From the NCBI GenBank assembly GCA_016292045.1, contig JAEEZX010000070.1, forward strand, positions 1 to 64,000: 64,000 nucleotides of DNA, read 5' to 3'. The position numbers were made by a program, and so were the translations under genes. Origin of the DNA: Bacteroidaceae bacterium. GTDB taxonomy: Bacteria; Bacteroidota; Bacteroidia; Bacteroidales; Bacteroidaceae. Below, one piece after another: positions 54,545 through 63,375 of this stretch. Under the pieces are notes generated by a model that had not been told where the DNA came from, did no database searches, and was given only the letters and a program-made list of their open reading frames with translations. How positions within the stretch are numbered: the first letter of the stretch is position 1; each line of letters begins with the position of its first letter.

Positions 54545-55828
54545 AACCACTTCTTCCACCGAACGCATCCTGGCATCCGGACTTACCAGTTTGATATATC
54601 GGCATTCGCGGCTCTCGAAATCCACTTCTGTCCAATACGGCAGCCATCTGCCCTCGGATGCTGTGTCCCATGTCTTTCCGTCCTTGCTTGTGAGTAACTG
54701 GTATCTCCTGATGAGCCACCTCTCGCCGGCCTTCTCGCGCGGCTTGGCGATGAAGCCTTTGATGCTCTGCTTCTTTCCCATATCGATGGTGATGTGTTCG
54801 TCGTCCTGCTCCAGCGTCTTCCATTTCGTGTTGTCGGCAAAGATGCCTTCCGTCGGTGTCTCGCGCCATTCGCCTGTCTCGAAGTTGATATCGAAGCGCT
54901 CGTGATATTCGAACTTACATTCCGTGCCGTCGAACGATATGGGGAAAATTATCGTCTTCGTTGCGGGCAGACTTGGATCTTGCCAGCGGTCGCCCACGTA
55001 GAGATACGTAGTGGCCTTCGTGCCCTTTATCTCCAGTATGGCAGCAGCCTGTGTGTCATACGCTATCGGGTTGCCGATATTCTCCAGCGGCGTCCATCCT
55101 TCCTTGAGATTCATCGTGTACGCCATCTTGCACTGGTTGGGAGCCCATCCCGAGCATGCGGAGTTGAACATGAAATAGCGTCCTTCCGGCAGTCGTACTA
55201 TTGCGGGTGCTTCGCGGCTCTGCCTGGGGAACAGCTGTGTGTGCTCCACAGCCTCGCGGTAGTCGTCGCTCAGCCGGAAGAGTCCCAGGTGCTGGTTTTC
55301 CTCCGTTGTGGATATGAAGTATGCCGTCCCGTCTGTGTCCTGGTATACGTTGCAGTCCCTGCTCTTGATGCCCAGCGGTCTGCCTCCCCACACGAAGCGG
55401 TAGTCACCGTTCACGGAGTCGCATTCGAAGCAGGCGGCCTCCGATGCTCCGTAGTTGCTGCTCTCGTAGTGACACCACACGAGGTATTTCCCCGTCTTTG
55501 CATTGTAGAGCAGTTTCGGGCGCTCTATCATACGGCTGCGACCGAGCTCCTCTGTGGTGACTCTGTTCTTTATTATTTTGTTCTCGAATCTCCAGTGCTG
55601 CAGGTCTGTCGACGAGTAGAGGTTCACGTCGGGACTGAACGGCACGCTGCGGTCTTCTCCGCACATATACCATCTCTCCCCCACCTTCAGGAATCCCGGT
55701 GCGTGTGCCTGCACCACGTCTCCTGTTTCTGTCTTCCACAGCAGTCCGTTCTGTATTGTCACCCATTCGTTTTGTGCTCCCACCGCCATTGCGATTACGA
55801 GCATTGTGTTTAGCAGCAGTGTTTTCAT
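54530..55828 (-). CDS. Secreted GH43-like (exo-beta-1,3-galactanase type) protein with a C-terminal F5/8 domain
   Basis: A 432-residue protein from the ATG at 55828, which gives the signal peptide MKTLLLNTMLVIAMAVGAQ. The five-bladed propeller features of the GH43_24/34 type are VQAHAPGFLKVGERWYMCGE, YSSTDLQHW, RPKLLYNAKTGKYLVWCHYE, SRDCNVYQDTDGTAYF and EAPAIVRLPEGRYF. SGWAPNQCKMAYTM follows. The C-terminal 120 residues look like a discoidin/CBM32-like beta-sandwich. In this subgroup the catalytic base is often not the usual Asp. An arabinogalactan substrate is inferred. It is downstream of luxS by 27 bp containing 7-bp repeats. Confidence 0.85.
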   Translation of the reverse strand: MKTLLLNTMLVIAMAVGAQNEWVTIQNGLLWKTETGDVVQAHAPGFLKVGERWYMCGEDRSVPFSPDVNLYSSTDLQHWRFENKIIKNRVTTEELGRSRMIERPKLLYNAKTGKYLVWCHYESSNYGASEAACFECDSVNGDYRFVWGGRPLGIKSRDCNVYQDTDGTAYFISTTEENQHLGLFRLSDDYREAVEHTQLFPRQSREAPAIVRLPEGRYFMFNSACSGWAPNQCKMAYTMNLKEGWTPLENIGNPIAYDTQAAAILEIKGTKATTYLYVGDRWQDPSLPATKTIIFPISFDGTECKFEYHERFDINFETGEWRETPTEGIFADNTKWKTLEQDDEHITIDMGKKQSIKGFIAKPREKAGERWLIRRYQLLTSKDGKTWDTASEGRWLPYWTEVDFESRECRYIKLVSPDARMRSVEEVVVVKG

Positions 55829-55832
55829 ATGT

Positions 55833-55853
55833 TCAATGGTCAATGTTCAATGA
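55833..55853 (-). repeat. 7-bp tandem repeat between luxS and the GH43-like gene
   Basis: TTCAATG, GTCAATG and TTCAATG on the plus strand. It fills most of the gap between the luxS stop and the start codon at 55828. Confidence 0.7.
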
Positions 55854-55855
55854 AA

Positions 55856-56350
55856 CTACGCGTCCGCAAAGGTCCGTCCGTCGCTGAGTGTGATCTGCAG
55901 TTTGGTGTATTCCGAGTGGAAATCGTTCTTCAGACGGTCCAGATATCTCCGGCACTCCCAGTGACACATCGGCAGGTCGTGCAGCAGACAGTTGCCGCAT
56001 GTCTCAGGCGTTGTGGCGGGCACCTCCGTCTGCGTGAGTATCCATTCCAGACATTCGATGGTGAGCTGTCGCATATCCTCTGTGGAGTAATTGCCCGTCA
56101 TGATGATATACATACCTGTGAGACAACCCATCGGTCCCACGTACACCACATCGTCCTTCACCCTCGAGTTGCGAAACCACGTTGCCATCAGGTGTTCCAT
56201 GCTGTGCATGGCGGCAGGAGCCACAGCGGGTTCTTTGTTGGGTTCTGTGATACGCAGGTCGTACGTTGTGAATCCCTTATCCTCGCGCGACACGTATATG
56301 CCGGGCTTCAGTTGCGTGTGGTCTATTGTGAAACTCTGTATTACTTCCAT
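55856..56350 (-). CDS. luxS: S-ribosylhomocysteine lyase LuxS
   Basis: A 164-residue metalloenzyme that cleaves S-ribosylhomocysteine to homocysteine and DPD, the precursor of autoinducer-2. The metal ligands are His49 and His53 in HSMEH and Cys118 in the ETCGN segment. The catalytic Cys76 is in GPMGCLTGMY. It recycles methyl-cycle by-products in addition to any signalling role. It lies 2 bp after the CDF transporter gene. Confidence 0.96.
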   Translation of the reverse strand: MEVIQSFTIDHTQLKPGIYVSREDKGFTTYDLRITEPNKEPAVAPAAMHSMEHLMATWFRNSRVKDDVVYVGPMGCLTGMYIIMTGNYSTEDMRQLTIECLEWILTQTEVPATTPETCGNCLLHDLPMCHWECRRYLDRLKNDFHSEYTKLQITLSDGRTFADA

Positions 56351-56352
56351 AG

Positions 56353-57255
56353 TTATATATTATTGGTATACTTCTTCACGGGCTCCATGTGGATGATGAC
56401 ATGGGTCTGTTCGCCGAAGCGCTCCTTGAGCTTGCGTTCGATGGCAGTGGTCTTGCTGTGGGCCTCGTTGAGAGAGAGTTTGCCGTCGAGACGTATGTGG
56501 GTGTCGATGGCAATGCGGCTGCCGATACGGCGTGTGCTCAGATGGTGTGGCTCGCTGATGCCCGGTTCGGACACGATGATATGCAGTATCTCCTCCTCCG
56601 TCTCACGTGGCAGAGAGCATTCCGTCAGTTCCGCCATATTGATGGCCAGAAGCCCGTAGGCCACCTTCACCAGTATCAGACCCACCACGACGGAAGCCAG
56701 AGGGTCGAGCACCGTCCAGCGCTCACCCAGCCAGATAGCTCCTCCGATACCGATAGCTGTGCCCACCGAGGAGAGAGCGTCGCTCCTGTGGTGCCACGCA
56801 TTGGCAATGAGCACCTGCGACTGCAGCGCCATGCCGCGCGATGCGGTGTATCGATAGAGCAGTTCCTTCACGACGATGGATGCCAGCGCAGCCCAGAGAG
56901 CCTGCATGCCGGGAGCCTCCAGATGGTTGCCGCGCAGCCAGGATATCAGTTTCTCACCGCCGGAAACGATGATGCCTCCTGCTGCGCCCAGCAGCACCAG
57001 CGCCACGAAGAAAGAGGCCATCGTCTCGAACTTACCGTAGCCGTAGTTGTGCGACTTGTCCTGCGGACGGGAACTGATGCCGACGAAGACCAGCACGATG
57101 ACATCCGTGATAAGGTCGGAGAGCGAATGCACAGCATCGGCAATCATTGCCGAACTGCGCCCCTGTATGCCTGCGACGAATTTGATTATGACGAGCAGCA
57201 TATTACTGATGCTGCCCACCAGCGTCATCCTGTATATCTCGCGTTCCCTGTTCAT
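56353..57255 (-). CDS. Cation diffusion facilitator family transporter
   Basis: A 300-residue CDF transporter with six membrane helices. The metal site motifs are DAVHSLSDLITD (helix 2) and NAWHHRSDALSS (helix 5), and the C-terminal cytoplasmic domain has DTHIRLDGKLSLNEAH and THVIIHMEP. These pumps export Zn2+, Fe2+ or Mn2+ by proton exchange; the metal is not predictable. It is the first gene of a CDF-luxS-GH43 unit. Confidence 0.93.
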   Translation of the reverse strand: MNREREIYRMTLVGSISNMLLVIIKFVAGIQGRSSAMIADAVHSLSDLITDVIVLVFVGISSRPQDKSHNYGYGKFETMASFFVALVLLGAAGGIIVSGGEKLISWLRGNHLEAPGMQALWAALASIVVKELLYRYTASRGMALQSQVLIANAWHHRSDALSSVGTAIGIGGAIWLGERWTVLDPLASVVVGLILVKVAYGLLAINMAELTECSLPRETEEEILHIIVSEPGISEPHHLSTRRIGSRIAIDTHIRLDGKLSLNEAHSKTTAIERKLKERFGEQTHVIIHMEPVKKYTNNI

Positions 57256-57387
57256 AAACGGTACAAAGGTGCGACATTTTTTCGAAATAACCGATAGCTT
57301 GTCCTTGAAAAATCTCCTCTGAAGGCAAAATGACGAAAATAAGCAAAAAAAAGAGAAAAAAGTGACACAAATGAAAGAACTTTTTTG

Positions 57388-57395
57388 TACCTTTG
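57388..57395 (+). promoter_or_regulatory. Promoter -7 element for the small ribosomal protein and rng
   Basis: TACCTTTG matches TAnnTTTG, with a leader of about 60 bases before the small open reading frame at 57458. Confidence 0.75.
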
Positions 57396-57457
57396 CCGCG
57401 CATTTTTCGGAATGTGGTGACTATTTAACTGGTTGTTAAACTAAAAACATACAAACT

Positions 57458-57547
57458 ATGCCAAACGGTAAGAAGCACAAGAGACACAAGATGTCCACAC
57501 ACAAGCGTAAGAAGAGACTCCGCAAGAATCGTCATAAGAGCAAATAA
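57458..57547 (+). CDS. AURKAIP1/COX24-type (mS38-like) small ribosomal protein
   Basis: A 29-residue, extremely basic protein (MPNGKKHKRHKMSTHKRKKR then LRKNRHKSK). It is the Bacteroidota homologue of the AURKAIP1/COX24 (DUF1713) domain, counterpart of mitochondrial mS38, on the small ribosomal subunit. More than half of the residues are Lys, Arg or His. It sits between a good promoter and rng, whose start is 12 bp after its stop, so the two share a transcript. Gene finders with a size cut-off miss it. Confidence 0.88.
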   Translation: MPNGKKHKRHKMSTHKRKKRLRKNRHKSK

Positions 57548-57559
57548 GATCCTTTGGAT

Positions 57560-59137
57560 ATGACCAGCGAAGTATTCATTGACGTTGGCCCAAAGCAGAT
57601 CCACATAGCCCTCACTGAGGATAAGAAACTCGCAGAGTACCAAGAAGAGGGACTTTCCGAATCGTTTTCCGTAGGTAATATCTATCTGGCAAAGGTACGC
57701 AAGCTCATGCCCGGGCTGAATGCGGCCTTTGTTAACGTGGGCTACGAGAAGGATGCCTTTATCCATTACCTCGACCTCGGATCGAATTTCGCATCGTACG
57801 CAAAATATCTCAAGCAGATATTCTCCGACAAGAAGAACCTCTTCCCCCACTCCAAGGCACAGGTGCTGCCCGCTCTGCCCAAGGACGGCAGCGTGCAGAC
57901 TACGTTGCAGCAGGGACAGGAGATACTGGTGCAGATAGTGAAGGAGCCCATATCCACCAAAGGACCCAGGCTCACCTGCGAGATAACATTCCCCGGACGT
58001 TTCCTCGTCCTGATACCCTTCGAGAACAAGGTAAACGTATCTACCAAGATAAAGGCTTCAGCAGAGCGAAACAGACTCAAGGCCATCGTGTCGAGCATCA
58101 AGCCCGAAAACTGCGGCGTCATAGTGCGCACAGTGGCGGAGGGCAAGAAGGCATCGGAACTCGACCAGGAAATGAAAATCCTGTGCCGCAGATGGGAGGA
58201 CACGCTGCGCAACGTGCAGAAAGCAAAGGAACTGCCCGTGCAGGTGTATGAGGAAAGCGGCAGAGCCGTCGGACTGCTGAGAGACCTCTTCAGCCCCGCC
58301 TTCGAGAACATATACGTAAACGAAGAGCGCACCTATCAGGAGATTAAGGACTACGTGACGCTCATCGCGCCCGAGAGAGCCGATTGTGTGAAGCACTACA
58401 AGGGACAGCTCCCCATCTTCGACAACTTCGACATCACGAGGCAGATAAAGTCCTCGTTCGGCAAGACGGTGTCGTACAAGCACGGAGCCTATCTCATCAT
58501 CGAACACACGGAGGCGCTGCACGTGGTGGACGTCAACTCCGGCAACAGAGCACAGAACAAAGACAACGACCAGGAAGCCAATGCCCTCGACGTGAATCTG
58601 GGTGCTGCCGACGAACTTGCCAGGCAGTTGCGACTGCGCGACATGGGAGGCATCATCATCGTCGACTTCATTGACATGAAACGCGCAGAGGACCGCGAGG
58701 CGCTCTACCAGCGCATGTGCGAGGATATGAAGAACGACCGCGCGAAGCACAACATACTGCCGCTGACGAAGTTCGGACTCATGCAGATAACGCGCCAGCG
58801 CATACGTCCTGCGCAGGAGGTGGATGTGGAGGAAGTGTGTCCCACGTGTCACGGGCAGGGCAAGATAAAGTCGAGCCTGCTCTTCACCAAGGTGCTGGAC
58901 GGAAAAATCGGTTTCCTCGTGAACAAACTGGGCGTGAGCCGTTTCACATTGCATGTGCATCCCTATGTGGACGCATACATCAAACAGGGATTGTGGAGCC
59001 TGTATCGCAAGTGGCAGATGAAATACGGTTTCGGAGTGAAGGTGATACCCTCACAGAAACTGGCGCTGCTGCAATACGAATTCTACGACGCCAACGGAGC
59101 AGAGATAGATCTCAAGGAAGAAATTGAGATACGGTAA
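57560..59137 (+). CDS. rng: Ribonuclease G/E family endoribonuclease
   Basis: A 525-residue enzyme processing rRNA and decaying mRNA. It has an S1 domain near 35-120 (SVGNIYLAKVRKLMPGLNAAFVNV). The catalytic Asp residues are in ALHVVDVNSGN and GIIIVDFIDM, and the zinc-link motif is CPTCHG, followed by the small domain. It lacks the long E. coli RNase E C-terminal scaffold. ATG 57560 is used; the preceding TTG is two codons upstream. A strong terminator follows. Confidence 0.95.
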   Translation: MTSEVFIDVGPKQIHIALTEDKKLAEYQEEGLSESFSVGNIYLAKVRKLMPGLNAAFVNVGYEKDAFIHYLDLGSNFASYAKYLKQIFSDKKNLFPHSKAQVLPALPKDGSVQTTLQQGQEILVQIVKEPISTKGPRLTCEITFPGRFLVLIPFENKVNVSTKIKASAERNRLKAIVSSIKPENCGVIVRTVAEGKKASELDQEMKILCRRWEDTLRNVQKAKELPVQVYEESGRAVGLLRDLFSPAFENIYVNEERTYQEIKDYVTLIAPERADCVKHYKGQLPIFDNFDITRQIKSSFGKTVSYKHGAYLIIEHTEALHVVDVNSGNRAQNKDNDQEANALDVNLGAADELARQLRLRDMGGIIIVDFIDMKRAEDREALYQRMCEDMKNDRAKHNILPLTKFGLMQITRQRIRPAQEVDVEEVCPTCHGQGKIKSSLLFTKVLDGKIGFLVNKLGVSRFTLHVHPYVDAYIKQGLWSLYRKWQMKYGFGVKVIPSQKLALLQYEFYDANGAEIDLKEEIEIR

Positions 59138-59171
59138 AAAAGAGAGAGAGCTGTATGGCTCTCTCTTTTTT
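59136..59171. terminator. Bidirectional terminator between rng and kdsC
   Basis: AGAGAGAGC pairs with GCTCTCTCT around TGTATG, flanked by AAAAAA and TTTTTT. It serves both convergent genes. Confidence 0.88.
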
Positions 59172-59689
59172 CACCATCCGAAGGCTTTCTTGTCGGCCAT
59201 CCATAGCCCTTTGGCCTTGAGCACCTGCTCGATGATGTCGCGACCGCAACCCATACCTCCGTCGGTGTGCGACACATAGCAGCTGATTTCCCTTATCTCG
59301 GGTGCAGCGTCGCGGGGACAGCAGGCACAGCCCGCCCTTTGCATCACCTCGTAGTCGGGGATGTCGTCGCCCATGTAGAGCACCTCCTCGTCCGTGAGGC
59401 CGTATTTCGCAAGCAGCGACTCATACACCTTCATCTTGACGGCAGCGCCCAGTACGATATCCTCCACACCCAGCAGCGAGAAGCGCGTGATGAGACGTGA
59501 GTCGTTGGCACCCGATATGATGGCCACCGGCACACCCATGAGTCCGGAGAGACGGATTGCATAGCCGTCCTTGATATTTACCGTGCGACGGGGAATGCCG
59601 TCCTCGCCCAGAGGAATGGTGCTGCAGGAGAGCACACCGTCCACATCGAAGCAAATGAGCTTAATTCGTTTCAGGTCGTAGTTGATCAT
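59171..59689 (-). CDS. kdsC: KdsC-type HAD phosphatase (Kdo-8-phosphate phosphatase)
   Basis: A 172-residue C0-type HAD phosphatase. Motif I is CFDVDGVLS, motif II is AIISG, and motif IV is YMGDDIPDYEVM. The cap is absent, as in KdsC tetramers. It releases phosphate from Kdo-8-P for lipid A-core synthesis. It overlaps the DUF2520 gene by 29 bp. Some homologues act on sialic acid intermediates, which cannot be ruled out. Confidence 0.9.
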   Translation of the reverse strand: MINYDLKRIKLICFDVDGVLSCSTIPLGEDGIPRRTVNIKDGYAIRLSGLMGVPVAIISGANDSRLITRFSLLGVEDIVLGAAVKMKVYESLLAKYGLTDEEVLYMGDDIPDYEVMQRAGCACCPRDAAPEIREISCYVSHTDGGMGCGRDIIEQVLKAKGLWMADKKAFGW

Positions 59690-60374
59690 CGTGTATGGAT
59701 TGTGAAATGATACGATAGAGATTGCGCAGCTTCTCGGGCAGCATAGCCTCGTGGGCCGACATCACACCTGTGTCGCCTCTGCGGGCCGGCCCCGTCTGCG
59801 CCTTGCGGGGAGACATCGCGTGCACCTTGTCGGCCGTCTCCTCGATGAGAGGCAGCATCACGGAGAACGGGATATCCTCCTTCTCCAGTATGTCGGAGGC
59901 GACGGTCCACATGTGGTTGGTGAAATTCGACACCCACACAGCTGCCAGGTGCAGCGTATGCCGGCGCTCCGTAGAGAGGTGGCGCACATTCGCCGAGAGG
60001 CGCTTCACTACAGCGTCGAAGAATTCGTAGTCTTCCTCACTGGCGGCCTCCACAAAGAAGGGCACTCTGTCCCACTCCGTCTTCCTCCCCTTCGTGAAGC
60101 TCTGCATGGGATATATCACGCCGCGATGCCGTTGGGAAATCACATCCATCGGGATGCTGCCCGCCGTGTGGGCCACATAGGCATCCTGAGGACAGAGAGC
60201 GGCCACCTCCTCCACAGCGTCGTCCTTGACGGCTATGATATAGAGGTCGGCGTCCCGACGCAGCTCCTCGCCTCGATGCCACAGTTGGAGCACCTCGGCA
60301 TCAGTGGTGCGGAACCCCTCCTCAAGAGCTGTGGCGACGTTGCCGCGACCGAGTATTACAATACGTGGTCCCAA
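59661..60374 (-). CDS. Rossmann-fold/DUF2520 protein
   Basis: A 237-residue protein with an N-terminal NAD(P)-binding Rossmann domain (VILGRGNVATALEEGF, about 4-110) and a helical DUF2520-type C-terminal domain (about 125-235, with HAAVWVSNFTNHMW-like helices). It resembles ketopantoate or F420-dependent reductase folds, but the reaction is not established. The predicted start is TTG at 60374 inside the nitroreductase gene (19-bp overlap), because no ATG is available before the GxGNV motif. It is translationally linked to kdsC. Confidence 0.85.
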   Translation of the reverse strand: MGPRIVILGRGNVATALEEGFRTTDAEVLQLWHRGEELRRDADLYIIAVKDDAVEEVAALCPQDAYVAHTAGSIPMDVISQRHRGVIYPMQSFTKGRKTEWDRVPFFVEAASEEDYEFFDAVVKRLSANVRHLSTERRHTLHLAAVWVSNFTNHMWTVASDILEKEDIPFSVMLPLIEETADKVHAMSPRKAQTGPARRGDTGVMSAHEAMLPEKLRNLYRIISQSIHDDQLRPETN

Positions 60375-60868
60375 AGCAGCTTGTCTTCGTTCTGGGGATT
60401 GCGCTCTATTGCCTTGTGACCGAGAGCCACCATCGAAAGCACTTGATACTCAGCGGGAATAGACAGCACCTGTTTAACTATATCTTGAGCCTGTGTACCG
60501 TCCTCCTTACCGCGATTTCTCACCTGCACCCAGCAGCCTCCCAGACCCATGTCCTCGGCCTGGAGGAGTATGTAGGAAGTGGCGGAAGCGCAGTCCTCCA
60601 CCCATATGTCTGTGATGGATGGGTCTGCCATCACGACGATGGCCATAGCAGCTTCGGCAAGAAGCTGTGTGCCGGCATCGCGGCATTGTGAGAGAGCGGT
60701 TAATTGCTCGCGGTCGCGCACCACCTTGAAAAAATACGAATGCTTGCCCTTACTGGAGGGAGCCATGAGAGCGGCACGCAGAAGGGCGCGCTCCTCCTCT
60801 GGTGTGATGGCCTCGGGAGTGAACGTGCGTATGCTGCGGCGCTGTTTGATAAGGTCTTTAAAATCCAT
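60356..60868 (-). CDS. Nitroreductase-family FMN oxidoreductase
   Basis: A 170-residue flavoprotein. The N-terminal RRSIRTFTPEAI and the FMN-binding MAPSSKGKHSYFF segment are present, with GLGGCWVQVRNR near 120 and ALGHKAIERN near the end. It reduces quinones or nitro compounds with NAD(P)H, or has another redox role; the substrate is not evident. It heads the operon with the DUF2520 gene and kdsC, with a -7 element at 60888. Confidence 0.9.
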   Translation of the reverse strand: MDFKDLIKQRRSIRTFTPEAITPEEERALLRAALMAPSSKGKHSYFFKVVRDREQLTALSQCRDAGTQLLAEAAMAIVVMADPSITDIWVEDCASATSYILLQAEDMGLGGCWVQVRNRGKEDGTQAQDIVKQVLSIPAEYQVLSMVALGHKAIERNPQNEDKLLWDHVL

Positions 60869-60887
60869 ATTGCAAAGAATTTTGCGG

Positions 60888-60895
60888 CAAAAGTA
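60888..60895 (-). promoter_or_regulatory. Promoter -7 element for the nitroreductase operon
   Basis: On the minus strand it reads TACTTTTG, 19 bp before the nitroreductase start. Confidence 0.65.
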
Positions 60896-60951
60896 AAAAA
60901 AAAGAGGGACATGGACAAGAAAACGCCTGTTTTTTTCGTTTATACACTGGT

Positions 60952-63321
60952 ATGCGCACGAAGATTCTTCTTTTCATGCTGTGCAGCTGCCTCATGATGG
61001 TGGCAGAAGAGGTGACTCTCAAGGGTCGCGTCACCGACAAGAGCGGCGACGGAGTGCCCCTGTGTCTGGTACGCGTCGAGGGACAGATGGCCGGTGCTAC
61101 GGCAAACCTCAAGGGCGAATACAGTTTCTCGTTCCAGAGCGCCGACTCCGTATGGGTGGTCTACAGCATGATGGGCTACGGCACGCGCCGCCGTCTGCTG
61201 GTGAAGCCCAAGGGCCATCTCACGCTCAACATACAGATGGTGCCGATGGAAGGCGACCTTGCGGAAGTCACCGTGAAGGAAAACCAGATACAGATGGGTC
61301 AGAACGAGCGCGTCAACATCACCGACCTCACGAGGATGACGTCGACGACGGGCAATGCCGTAGAGGAACTCATCACCACGCAGGCCGGCGTCTCCACCCA
61401 CAACGAGCTCTCCTCGCAGTACAACGTGCGGGGCGGTTCCTTCGACGAGAACTGCGTGTATATCAACGGCGTTGAGGTGTATCGTCCGCTGCTCATCCAC
61501 AGCGGCGAACAGGAGGGCCTCTCCGTCATCAATCCCGATATGGTGGAGCGTGTGGACTTCTCGGCGGGAGGCTTCGAGGCCCGCTACGGCGACAAGATGT
61601 CGTCGGTCCTGGACATCACCTACAAGAAACCCAAGGGATGGTCGGGCAGCGGACAACTGTCGCTGCTGGGCGCTACGGCCTATTTCGGCTACGGCAACAA
61701 ACGCTTCTCCTTCCAGAACGGATTCCGCTACAAGACGTCGAAATACCTCCTGGGCACGATGGACACCAAGGGTGAGTATTCTCCCCGCTTCCTCGACTAT
61801 CAGATGTATCTCACGTGGCGACTGAGTCCCGCATGGGAAGTGAGCCTGCTGGGATATATCTCCGAGAACAAGTACAACTTCATTCCCGAGGACCGTGAGA
61901 CGAAGTTCGGCACGATGTACGAGGCGCACGAGTTCAAGGTGTATTTCGACGGTCAGGAGGAAGACCTCTTCCGCACGCTCTTCGGCACCTTGCAGGTGAA
62001 GCGCCGCACAAGTGAGCGCTCGTGGCTCACGGCATCCTTCAGCGCCTTCTCCACCAAGGAGCGCGAGACCTACGACATACAGGGTCAGTACTGGCTCGAC
62101 AACACCCTTGCACAGACGCAGCTGGATGTGGCTACCTATATGACACACGCGCGCAACCTCCTGAAGTCCAACCAGCAGACCATGCGCCTCGACTGGGAGC
62201 GCAACAGCGACAAGCACCGCATCAAGGCCGGTGTGCTGTGGAAGCACGAGGCTGTGGAGGAGAATTCGCGCGAATGGGAGTACCGCGACTCCGCAGGCTA
62301 CAGCATGCCCCACCGCGACGACCGTCTCAACGTGGTATACAACCTCAAGAGCGTCAACGATATCTCGAGCCACCAGATGGAGCTCTACGCACAGGACACA
62401 TGGCGCAAGGAGAGCGATCTGGGCGTCCTCTCCGTCAACTACGGCCTGCGCCTCTCCTACTGGAGCTGGAACAAGGAGTGGCTCTGCTCCCCCAGAGTGT
62501 CGCTGGGCTACACTCCTGCCAAGAACGACCGCATGACGTTCCGCCTGGCAACGGGTCTCTACTATCAGCGTCCCTTCTATAAGGAACTGCGCGACACCAC
62601 CACCACGCCCTCCGGCACCGTCGTGCGTCTCAACCGCGACATCAAGAGCCAGCGCAGCTTCCAGGTGGTGCTGGGATGGGAATACCGCTTCCGCCTGGGC
62701 GAGCGCCCGTTCAAGTTCACGGCAGAGGCTTATTATAAGAATCAGGGCAACCTCAACCCCTACAATGTGGACAATCTGAAGATAGTGTACTACGGCCGCA
62801 ATGTGGCCGACGGCTATGTGGTGGGTGCCGACTTCAAGCTCTACGGCGAGATGGTGCCTGGCAGCGACTCGTGGATATCGTTCGGACTGATGAAGGCCTC
62901 GATGACGATCGACGGCAAGACTGTCCCCCAGCCCACTGACCAGCGGTGGAACGTGAATATGTTCTTCTCCGACTACTTCCCCCACACCACGCGCTGGAAA
63001 CTCTTCCTCAAGGCCTGCTTTGCGGGAGGTCTGCCCTACGGTGCGCCCCACACGGGACTTGAGAAGCACGTCTTCCGCTCTACGGCCTACAAGCGTGTGG
63101 ATATCGGTATGAATTTCCGTGCCCTCAACAACGAGGACCGTCATCTGCGCCGCTTCAATGCCATCAGGAATATATGGATTGGTGTGGACTGCTTCAATGT
63201 CTTTGGTTTCAATAATGTGTCGGGCTATTTCTGGGTGACCGACACTCAGGGCCATCAGTATGCTGTGCCCAACTACCTCACCAACCGCCGCATCAACGGC
63301 CGGGTGCTGATTGAGTTCTAA
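60952..63321 (+). CDS. TonB-dependent outer-membrane receptor
   Basis: A 789-residue protein with a signal peptide (about 1-18). A carboxypeptidase-like regulatory domain (about 20-100) has VTLKGRVTDKSGDGVPLCLV. The TonB plug (about 115-220) has QYNVRGGSFDENCVYINGVEVYRP and FSAGGFEARYGDKMSSVLDI. The beta-barrel ends in a terminal Phe (VLIEF). There is no SusD-like gene beside it, so it is not a SusCD pair. The substrate is unknown. No TAnnTTTG element was seen upstream on the plus strand. Convergent 7-bp repeats follow its stop. Confidence 0.93.
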   Translation: MRTKILLFMLCSCLMMVAEEVTLKGRVTDKSGDGVPLCLVRVEGQMAGATANLKGEYSFSFQSADSVWVVYSMMGYGTRRRLLVKPKGHLTLNIQMVPMEGDLAEVTVKENQIQMGQNERVNITDLTRMTSTTGNAVEELITTQAGVSTHNELSSQYNVRGGSFDENCVYINGVEVYRPLLIHSGEQEGLSVINPDMVERVDFSAGGFEARYGDKMSSVLDITYKKPKGWSGSGQLSLLGATAYFGYGNKRFSFQNGFRYKTSKYLLGTMDTKGEYSPRFLDYQMYLTWRLSPAWEVSLLGYISENKYNFIPEDRETKFGTMYEAHEFKVYFDGQEEDLFRTLFGTLQVKRRTSERSWLTASFSAFSTKERETYDIQGQYWLDNTLAQTQLDVATYMTHARNLLKSNQQTMRLDWERNSDKHRIKAGVLWKHEAVEENSREWEYRDSAGYSMPHRDDRLNVVYNLKSVNDISSHQMELYAQDTWRKESDLGVLSVNYGLRLSYWSWNKEWLCSPRVSLGYTPAKNDRMTFRLATGLYYQRPFYKELRDTTTTPSGTVVRLNRDIKSQRSFQVVLGWEYRFRLGERPFKFTAEAYYKNQGNLNPYNVDNLKIVYYGRNVADGYVVGADFKLYGEMVPGSDSWISFGLMKASMTIDGKTVPQPTDQRWNVNMFFSDYFPHTTRWKLFLKACFAGGLPYGAPHTGLEKHVFRSTAYKRVDIGMNFRALNNEDRHLRRFNAIRNIWIGVDCFNVFGFNNVSGYFWVTDTQGHQYAVPNYLTNRRINGRVLIEF

Positions 63322-63340
63322 CTCTCATCCTTCAGCCCTC

Positions 63341-63375
63341 TTACATCTTACTTCTTACATCTTACCTCTTACCTT
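63341..63375 (-). repeat. 7-bp tandem repeat array at a convergent junction
   Basis: TTACATC, TTACTTC, TTACATC, TTACCTC and TTACCTT on the plus strand, read on the minus strand as GATGTAA-type units. The TAA stop of the AbiEii-like gene (63362-63364) lies in the fourth unit. The unit GAGGTAA matches the yidC array. Confidence 0.85.
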
